A DNA stretch of 64,000 nt. Origin: Gymnothorax reevesii. Its lineage: Eukaryota; Chordata; Actinopteri; Anguilliformes; Muraenidae. Below, one piece after another: positions 56,718 to 64,000 of the stretch. The stretch's first letter is position 1. Every line of letters starts with the position of its first letter. The position numbers and the translations under genes are program-made. Location of the stretch: NCBI GenBank assembly GCA_029721435.1, contig CM056582.1, forward strand, positions 41,188,611-41,252,610, in the 5' to 3' direction. A model generated the notes under the pieces. That model saw nothing but the letters and a program-made list of their open reading frames with translations. It had not been told where the DNA came from and did not search any database.

Positions 56718-57773
56718 GTGAGCTACCTGGGGCATGTTGTGTCAGCAGAAGGAGTGGCCACAGACCCTGCCAAGATTGAGGTGGTGAAGGAGTGGAGGCG
56801 TCCCGGGCATTTGGCTGAACTACGGTCATTCCTTGGGTTCGCAAGCTATTATCGCCGATTCGTGGAGGGTTTCTCTAAGTTGGCTGCCCCTTTGCACCAT
56901 CTAGTGGGGAAGTTGAGCGGGCCCAGGCGGAAAGGCAAGACCCCTCCAGTCCCACTGGCTACGTCGTGGGACAATACCTGTGAAAGCGTGTTTCAAGTGC
57001 TAAAGAAGAAGCTTATTACCACCCCGGTCTTGGCCTATGCAGACTTTCGGAGGCCTTTTACTCTTGAGATTGACGCCAGTCATGGTAGCCTGGGGGCTGT
57101 CCTCTCCCAAGAATGTGATGGAAAGCTGCGCCCCATTGCATTCGCCAGCAGGGGGTTGAAGCCAACTGAGAGGAATATGGAAAATTACAGCTCCATGAAG
57201 TTGGAGCTCCTCGCGTTGAAGTGGGCTGTTACCGAAAAAATCAGAGAATATTTACTTGGCAACCATTTTACCATCTTGACCGACAACAACCCTTTAAGTC
57301 ATCTTCAGACTGCTAAGCTGGGAGCCATTGAACAGCGGTGGGCCTCTGAGCTGGCATCCTTCAACTTCACAATCAAGTATAGGCCAGGAAGAAACAATCA
57401 GAATGCAGACGCCTTGTCCCGCCAATACTTGGAGCGCTTTGCCATTGGCACAGAGGTCCCACTGCTGGGAGCATTGGCAGGTACCATCCAGCAAGCTACT
57501 ACAAAGTGCCAGTGCCAAGAAGTGGTGGCACTACCAGGTCATACACCTCAAGATCTGCGGCTGTTGCAAGAGACAGATTCGATGATTGGGCCAGTGTATA
57601 GGTACCGTCGACAAGGGAGGAAGCCAAGGAAAGAGGAGCGAGCGGCATTGTCCACTTCCAGCAAGGTCCTGCTGCGTCAATGGGACCGCCTGGTTGAGGA
57701 GGAAGGGGTGCTTTATCGCCTCATACATGCTCGGGGGGGAGGCCCAGAAATACTCCAGCTGTTGACTTCGTAG
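56718..57773 (+). pseudogene. Gypsy pol, part 3: transcriptase end and RNase H
   Basis: It starts with SYLGHVVSAEGVATDPAKIE and LRSFLGFASYYRRFVEGFSK, the end of the transcriptase. RNase H follows: FTLEIDASHGSLGAVLSQ, then MKLELLALKWAV, ILTDNNPL and RPGRNNQNADALSR, which carry the expected acidic residues. The frame ends at TAG (57771-57773), where a shift of one base leads into the integrase frame. Confidence 0.9.
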
Positions 57774-58566
57774 TGTTCATGACCAGCAGGGTCACCAGGG
57801 TACTGAAAGAACCCTCCAGTTACTGAGGGCCCGCTGTTTTTGGCCAAATATGGCGCGGGATGTTGAAAGATGGTGCCAACAGTGCCAGAGGTGTGTGTTG
57901 GGAAAGGCCGTCCAGCCAAAGGTCCGCACCTATTGGGGAACGCTTCAGGCCACTCAGCCGAATGAAATTCTGGCTGTGGACTTCACCACGTTGGAGCCGG
58001 CAAGTGACGGAAAGGAAAATGTCCTTATCTTGACCGACGTATTTACCAAGTATTCCCAAGCAATCCCAACTAAGGATCAGAGGGCGTCTACGGTGGCTCG
58101 ACTATTGGTTCAGCAGTGGTTCCACCGTTTCGGCCCCCCAGCACGTTTACATTCTGACCAAGGAAGGAACTTTGAGAGCCTATTGATCCAGCAGTTGTGT
58201 CAGCTGTACGGAATCCAGAAGACCAGAACTCCCCCTTACCATCCCCAAGGAAATGGGCAGTGTGAAAGGTTTAATCGCACCTTGCATGACCTGTTGCGCA
58301 CCTTACCACCAGTTGAGAAACGCCGCTGGCCTCACCATCTTACCCAGTTGACTTTTGCCTATAATTCAACACCTCATCAGACAACAGGGCATACCCCCTA
58401 CTACCTCATGTTCGGGCACCATCCCAGATTACCTGTGGATTTCCTTTTGGGGGCCGGGGAGCCAATGCAAGGGGAGAACACGTTAGAAGATTGGGTTCAA
58501 GAACATCGGCAAAGCCTGAAGATGACCCAAGAACATGTTCAGCAGAGGGTGGGGAAGTTGGCACAG
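57772..58566 (+). pseudogene. Gypsy pol, part 4: integrase
   Basis: The HHCC zinc finger is visible (VHDQQGHQGTERTL with the later CQQCQRC). The catalytic core has AVDFTTLEP (first Asp), HSDQGRNFES (second Asp) and, exactly 35 residues later, NGQCERFNRT (Glu), so the D,D35E triad is intact. A WPHHLTQLTFAYNSTPHQTT stretch follows, then a TGA at 58567-58569 in the same frame as the C-terminal part. Integrase inserts the cDNA into the genome. Confidence 0.9.
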
Positions 58567-58569
58567 TGA

Positions 58570-59076
58570 CGGAACCAAGACCACAATGATGGAGTGAACG
58601 ATTCTGGACTTGATGAAGGGCAGCTGGTATACCTGCGAAACCATCCGCCAGGGAGGAATAAGATCCAGGACCATTGGAACCCGGCTGTCTTCCAAGTACA
58701 AAAGAGGCCTTCAGGAGCTGGGGCAGTGTACACTGTGGTCCCGATTGACGGGGACGGACCGTCACGACAGGTGCACAGGGCTGAGCTAAGGGCTGTTCCT
58801 GAAGCACTACAGCCGGCAATGGAAATGGCTACTCCTGCCACGAGCGGAGCAGAGTCCACTCCTGTAACATCTGCTGAAATGCGTGAGGATGAAGATGTAG
58901 TCATTTTTTATCCGGAAGAGTCTCAGGAGTTTCCTCTAGAGGATGATGTCCCAGAGGAGGTGCCCCCACCCCTACGACGCTTGGTTCGAGCAACAGCCGG
59001 CCAGCATGCCAACCCTCACAGACTCCCAAGGTCCGTTTCCATAAGGAATGGCGAAGAGGCTGGGATAAATGTGTGA
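58570..59076 (+). pseudogene. Gypsy pol, part 5: integrase C-terminal domain
   Basis: It continues the integrase frame after the stop. EGQLVYLRNHPPGRNKIQDH and VHRAELRAV form a GPY/F-like module. An acidic tail (PEESQEFPLEDDVPEEVPPP) and a basic C-terminus follow. No chromodomain was recognised. Confidence 0.8.
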
Positions 59077-59126
59077 GGATAAGGCCGCAGGCTCGGAGTC
59101 GCCATCGTCGGGCCGCCGATTCAGTT

Positions 59127-59139
59127 GGAGGGGGTGGAT
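59127..59139 (+). promoter_or_regulatory. Polypurine tract
   Basis: GGAGGGGGTGGAT directly before the 3' LTR, the usual site for plus-strand priming. Confidence 0.75.
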
Positions 59140-60457
59140 TGTAGCCCGTGGGCCAGTAACGGTTTGCTGTTCTTTCGCCTTCTCTAAACACACGTCTTAC
59201 GTTATTAAGTGGGGAAGAGGGTGGTGATTGATTTAGCCGCTGGTCATATTCCCGACAGGATTATTTATAAGCACCTGGGGTCCTTCACCCAGGAGCTTGT
59301 ATCAAACACAGCTGGTTCCGGTTTGTTATAGCATCACAAGTCCACAGGAGAGCAGATGCGGGTAGGACAGCTGCATGTCGGCGTGTGTTATTGTAATACT
59401 GGCGTGGTGTTAACAACAACAAGTGTTTGCCAGCGTGATAATTATAGCCGTTGGAGACTCGCTCTACGGAAATCTTCGACCAGTGTTGGTAGCCCTTTTT
59501 TTTGGCCAGCGTTAAAAAAGATCCTTGCAGCTACAGTGTTGCTGGTTGCTGTTCTCTTTTATATTTTTGGTGTTTGGTGCCTCTAATGGATCGTTTGCGT
59601 TTTTTTCTCTAGCCTACCGGCATAACGAGTGGTTGTATAGCCTAAGTAACTAATGTGCAAGTCAATGTGCGCCGTAGGCTAGAGCGTGTTTATTTTGTTT
59701 ATTCTTTTTTTTGTTTTATTACAAGCCCAGTGTCCCTCTTTTCCCTTCCCAGAAAATAAGACCTCCGAGTTTAGTAGGCCTTTAGTATTTTCACTCCAGT
59801 AGTTTTAGTGAGTGTATTGTGTGTGTCCCTATAGAACTTGCAGCGCGTGTAGGATGAACTCTTAATTACTCAGTGAGTGATCTAGCTTCAGTGGTCGATT
59901 TCTAGTACTCTCACTCCAGTAGCTTTAGTGGTTGCATAGTGTGTGTTCCTATAGCAATTACAGTGTGTGTGGGATGAACTCTTAATTACTTGGTGAGTGA
60001 TCTATTATCGGTAGCTGGTTTCTAGTATTCTCACGTCAATAGCCTTGTGGTGTTTTAGCATGTGTTCTACGAACCCTATAGCGATTGCAAGTGTGTAGGA
60101 TGAACTCTTGATTGCCTTGTCTCGTTTTATTAGAGCACAGGCCTAATTTTGAGCCTGTGTATTATTTTGAAGTGTCAAACCACGTGTGTCATTAAGACCT
60201 GGTCTAACCTTAGTCTTCCGATTGGCCTACCCTGAGGTCCTCCCCCCCCCCCCCCCTTCATCCTGTCCATGGGGTTTTCTATTTATTTATTTTTCCCTGG
60301 TGTCCAACCAACTGTTTTGTGCTAGCATATGTTTTAATAAAGAATATATTTTTATACTCCTACCAATTTGTGACAACGTTATTGAGATTCCCTTGCATTG
60401 ATAGGCTGTATGATTCAAGGGGTGGTGTAGTCGGGTTACCATCTAGGGGGCGTTACA
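59140..60457 (+). repeat. 3' LTR (1318 bp)
   Basis: Same ends and order as the 5' LTR. It has one 120-bp unit fewer, a longer C run near 60243 and scattered substitutions (for example ACTGGCGTGG against ACTATCGTGG). Confidence 0.95.
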
Positions 60458-61423
60458 TATATATATAAAACGGGTGGTAATTTCTGCTTGTATCTTTCCT
60501 TTAAAACCAAAATGTTTGACAATTTCTACCACAGTTTGTTTTGACCAAAAACAGCTTTGCTAAACTTGATAAGATTCTTAAGAGCCATTCCATGAGAGAC
60601 TGACATTCGGTGCGCAGTTGATCCCCTGGAATTGAATTAAGCATTATTACACACAAAGGTGTGCTTAACAGTCATTCCTGTCACGACAGTGATGCGGCTA
60701 GAAACGAAGCGCTTGCGAACGAACTTATATTAATGGTTATATTTAAACATAGGCAACGGCTTTCCAGTGTCGGTGCCAGAACAAAAATCTGTCATTTAAC
60801 AAACTCGCCAGCAGATGTTTCATTTCAGCTGGGGGTGTGTCACACCAATGTAACGTTAGCTCCGATTAATGTGGCCAAGCAGCAAAAGTAACAAAAGTAA
60901 CCAGTAACATTAAGGCTGAACAGAGTTACATAATTTCAAACCCACTTTTCGGGGGATTTCGCTAATCGCCTTTTCAGGCCATTATCAATTCATTTACCTC
61001 TGAAATAAAGACAACAGTTTTCACAGATGTGTTGATTTATTAAATGTTCATTTCAATGTACAAATGCAAACAAATTGAAAATTTAATTAAATGGCGTAGG
61101 CAACAAAAATAGGTGGAGTAATATTTTCAGTGATGAGGCACTTTTCATTTGAGCACAGGCTACCCATACTGTCTTGCTCATTTGAGAACATTCTAAACGT
61201 CTAATTGACCAATCAGATTGTTCGGTTGGATCTACATGTTGCATAATTAAACGTGGCTCATAGGTAGATATGGGTGTCTCACAGAAAAAAACCTAATTTT
61301 TAGGTCTGTATCTCACTTTACCTGCCGATAGCGCCACCTGGAAGCCACTTAAGTTTTGCTGTTGACACCACATTTTACACCTACTATCATGACTTAAGGG
61401 TACACAGTACCAGACATGTTATA
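60458..61423. other. Intergenic, nothing recognised
   Basis: A TA run at the Gypsy target site, then ordinary AT-rich sequence. A 76-codon frame (60661-60891) is unrecognised. Confidence 0.5.
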
Positions 61424-62345
61424 CCGGTGCATCTCAATAAATTAGAAAAATCATCAAAAAGTTGATTTATTTCAGAATTCGATTGAAAAAGTGAAACTCA
61501 TATATTGTAAAGATTCATTACACACAGACTGATATATTTCAAGCGTTTATATCTTTGAAATTACAACTGACAGCTAATGAACACAGAAAATTCAGTATGT
61601 CAGAAAATTAGAATATTGAGAAGTTGAATAATGAAGACCCATGGTGTCACATCTGAGCCTTTAAATGGTCTGTCAGTCTGGTTCAGTAGGCTACACAGTC
61701 ATGGGGAAGACTGCTCACTTGACCGTTAGAAGACGATTATTGACACCCTGTACAAGGATGGTAAGACACATAAGGTCATTGCTAAAGAAGGTGGCCATTC
61801 ACAGAGTGCTGTATACAAGCACATTAATGCAAATTGAATGGAAGGAAGAAATGTGGTAGAAAAAGGTACACAGGCAACAGGGATAACCACAGCCTTGAGA
61901 GGACTGTGACAGGAAGCCCATTCAAGAATTTGGTGGAGATTCACAAGGAGTGGACTGCAGCTGGAGTCAGTGCTTCAAGAGCCACCACATACAGACGTAT
62001 CCAGGACATGGACTTCAACTGTCACATTCCTTGAGTCAAGCCTCTCTTGAACCAAAGACAATGTCAGGGGCATCTTTCGTGGGCTGAGAACAAAAAGGAC
62101 TGGACTACTGCTCAATCGTCCAAAGTTCCCTTCTCAGATGAAGGTAATTTTGCTTTTCATTTGGAAATCAAGGTCCCAGAGTCAGGAGGAAGAGAGGAGA
62201 GGCACAGAATCCTTGTTGCTTGAAGTCCAGTGTAAAGTTTCCACAGTCAGTGGTGGTCTGGGGATCCATGTCATCTGCTGGTGTTGGTCTCAGGTCCAAG
62301 GTCAGCACAGCCATCTACCAGGAAGTACCCAGCAATGTACCAAAT
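61424..62345 (+). mobile_element. Tc1-like transposon fragment (third family)
   Basis: TA (61422-61423) precedes CCGGTGCATCTCAATAAATT, the terminal repeat of a known fish Tc1 type. A decayed transposase follows in several frames: KTIIDTLYKDGKTHKVIAKE (helix-turn-helix) near 61730, ERTVTGSPFKNLVEIHKEW near 61895, KVPFSDEGNF (first Asp block, degraded) near 62130, and SAGVG near 62275. The element breaks off near 62345; the right half and right terminal repeat are missing. Confidence 0.8.
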
Positions 62346-62479
62346 ACTGTACATTGTTTTTGAATTTTCAATAGCTGTGACTTATACATAAGTCACAATT
62401 ATATAATAACTGTATTATTATAATTGTATAAATTACAGCTGTATCACAGTTCAAAAAAAATTATTTGGTACATTGCTGG
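62329..62479. repeat. 17-bp inverted repeat around an AT-rich hairpin
   Basis: CCAGCAATGTACCAAAT (62329-62345) is inverted exactly at 62463-62479. Between them is a second hairpin, GTGACTTAT / ATAAGTCAC (62377-62396, 2-nt centre). The outer arms sit exactly where the Tc1 fragment ends. Confidence 0.85.
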
Positions 62480-63095
62480 AGATGGCCAGTTCTTGCATCC
62501 AGCCTTCAGTGCCCCCTGGAGGCAAATTCTTCCGACTTTTGAGGTTTAGTATCATCTACACTGAAAATACTACCATGGAGATTCTACCAATACTGGAATC
62601 TACCCCAGAGGGAATATGTATCCAGAGAATTTCAGATCTCAATCTTGCTGGGTAAACAAAATAATTCCACCGAAACATAGGCAAAATCTGCTAGCAAATG
62701 GTCCGTTTTGAGTTTTCCTCCAACTTTGGCTCCGTCTAGCTGGAAAGTGTAGATACTACCAAAAACTGCTTGATATCCCTGAAAATATAGCTCCAGAAGC
62801 ACAGCAAACAACATTTATCACCATGAAACATATCTGGGTTACTGAGAAAATAAACCGCAAACATGCACCGAAAATCTATTAAGACCATCTTTCCGGCCAT
62901 TCATTGCTCTAACCTAGCAAGATACCAAGGTACTATTAACTGAAAATGATCCTTTTATTGTGAGTAAACACGTAATAAAGCGTTCTAGATTGGTATATGT
63001 CTGGGATATTATTTTATTCCCATGCCCATCTTCAATTTTTACTGTGATTTCTCAAATAACTTGAAGTGTCACAGGTCATTAGAAAAGTAAAACAC
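62480..63095. other. Intergenic, nothing recognised
   Basis: Short frames only. Confidence 0.5.
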
Positions 63096-64000
63096 ATGTA
63101 ATAAATAATAAATAATAAATTTTATTTATATAGCACCTTTCAAGCAATACAGCACAAGGTGCTTCACAAACAGGTAAAATACATGTACATAAAAGCAATA
63201 AAACAAAATGGGGAAACAAGGAATTAAACATCAAAGGAAATCAAGATAATAGAAGGAGACGTACATGAAAACACAACCATAAAAGAATTTAAACCGTAAA
63301 ATCAGCAAAAGCAAGCCTAAAAAAATGAGTCTTTAAAAGAGAGAGGCTCGATCACCCTTTGTTTTTAACTTGGACTCTGGAACAGCCAATAATGCTTGCT
63401 TGGAGGATCTTAGCAATCTTTTAGGTCTGTAAGGATTTAAAAGTTCACTTATATACTCTGGTGCCATGCCATGGAGTGCTTTGAAGGTAATCAACAGAAT
63501 TTTAAAATCTTTGGAATTGGACAGGCAGCCAGTGCAAAGATGCCAAAATCGGAGTAATGTGGGCTCTTTTATTTGTTCTAGTGAGCAATCTTGCCGCTGA
63601 ATTTTGAACCACTTACAGTTTGTTCAAAAATTTCTTATTCAGACAAGTAAATAATGAGTTGCAGTAGTCTAATCTAGAGGAGATAAAAGCATGAATAATT
63701 TTTTCCGTATCTTCAAATGACATAACAGACCTAATTTTAGCTATGTTACGGAGTTGCAAATAGCATGACTGTACAAGCTTCTTTACGTGGAGCTCAAATT
63801 TGAGTTCAGTATCGAATATCACACCGAGATTTCGGGAAGAGGGCCTAATGTTAGAAGCAAGAGGTCCAAGTGATGATTGGATTTTATCCGACACCAACTT
63901 CAGACCAAGTATAATGACTTCGGTTTTATTTGAGTTTAACTGCAAAAAATTATTAGACGACCAATTTTGAACATCAGCTAAACAGTCATGCCACACCAAC
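63096..64000 (-). mobile_element. L2-type LINE, 3' part, running off the window
   Basis: The minus-strand frame 63999-63613 reads NFLQLNSNKTEVIILG, RNLGVIFDTELKFELHVKKL and IIHAFISSRLDYCNSLFTCL. This is the region after the catalytic motif of an L2/Rex1-like reverse transcriptase. The stretch 63612-63130 is 3' UTR with the family phrase GGTGCTATATAAATAAA. The element ends in an ATT-rich tail (63096-63128 on the plus strand), as is usual for L2. The 5' part lies beyond 64000. LINE proteins copy their RNA at a nicked target. Confidence 0.85.

Larger units (their letters stand above)
51915..60457 (+). mobile_element. Ty3/Gypsy LTR retrotransposon, full length with a nested SINE
   Basis: Two long direct repeats (51915-53348 and 59140-60457), both TGTAGCCC...GTTACA, flank a gag-pol region. 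Domains run protease, reverse transcriptase, RNase H, integrase: the Ty3/Gypsy order. It inserted in a TA dinucleotide run, so the short target duplication (TATA at 51911-51914 and 60458-60461) cannot be measured exactly. Gag is open. Pol is broken by a SINE, two frameshifts and one stop. LTRs differ at roughly one percent of aligned bases by eye plus one 120-bp unit, so the insertion is fairly young. Confidence 0.95.

Noticed and set aside
58406..58904. Long minus-strand frames opposite the integrase C-terminus
   Set aside because: Shadows of the pol coding strand, with no motif of their own.

Overview
The window looks like repeat-rich DNA of a ray-finned, probably teleost, fish. It carries fish-type Tc1 elements, TTAA-flanked piggyBac-like MITEs, hAT and PIF/Harbinger-like elements, tRNA-derived SINEs, an L2-type LINE and a Ty3/Gypsy LTR element. 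Its coding exons are short, far apart and bounded by GT-AG splice sites. There are no operons or bacterial features.

Host gene (about 1.2-29.0 kb, minus strand). Four exons join in phase and encode the N-terminal part of neurotrypsin (prss12), a secreted kringle/SRCR/serine-protease protein. They are a signal-peptide exon (28946-29023), a 43-bp linker exon (23375-23417), a whole-kringle exon (12861-13103) and the first part of an SRCR domain (1199-1337). The rest of the gene, including the protease domain, lies beyond the left edge. The introns hold TTAA MITEs, a LINE 3' end, two Tc1 remnants, a tandem duplication (18800-22727) and a possible nested ORF on the plus strand (524-760).

Upstream intergenic region (29.5-64 kb). 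No further host gene is recognised. From left to right it holds small MITEs and SINE pieces, a decayed CACTA/EnSpm-type transposase (31.5-33.0 kb), and a piggyBac-like element sitting in a minisatellite (35.7-37.0 kb). Next come two copies of one SINE family, three THAP-domain remnants and a 124-bp tandem array (39.45-39.91 kb). A three-level nest follows at 41.2-46.0 kb: a Tc1 element hit by a Harbinger-like element, itself hit by a second Harbinger-like MITE, plus a hAT element elsewhere in the same Tc1. After that are a nearly complete Tc1 copy (47.6-49.2 kb), a Tc1 deletion derivative (49.65-50.58 kb) and a candidate solo LTR (50.58-51.90 kb). The largest element is an 8.5-kb Ty3/Gypsy element (51.9-60.5 kb). 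The right end has another Tc1 fragment and the 3' part of an L2 LINE.

The most informative signals are a textbook -1 frameshift signal at the Gypsy gag/pol junction, the dated nest of transposons, two Tc1 derivatives with the same internal deletion, a (UG)n tract directly at the 3' splice site of the in-frame kringle exon, and LTRs of one element that differ by one 120-bp repeat unit. No clearly new biological system was found. All calls come from reading the sequence; no database search was run.
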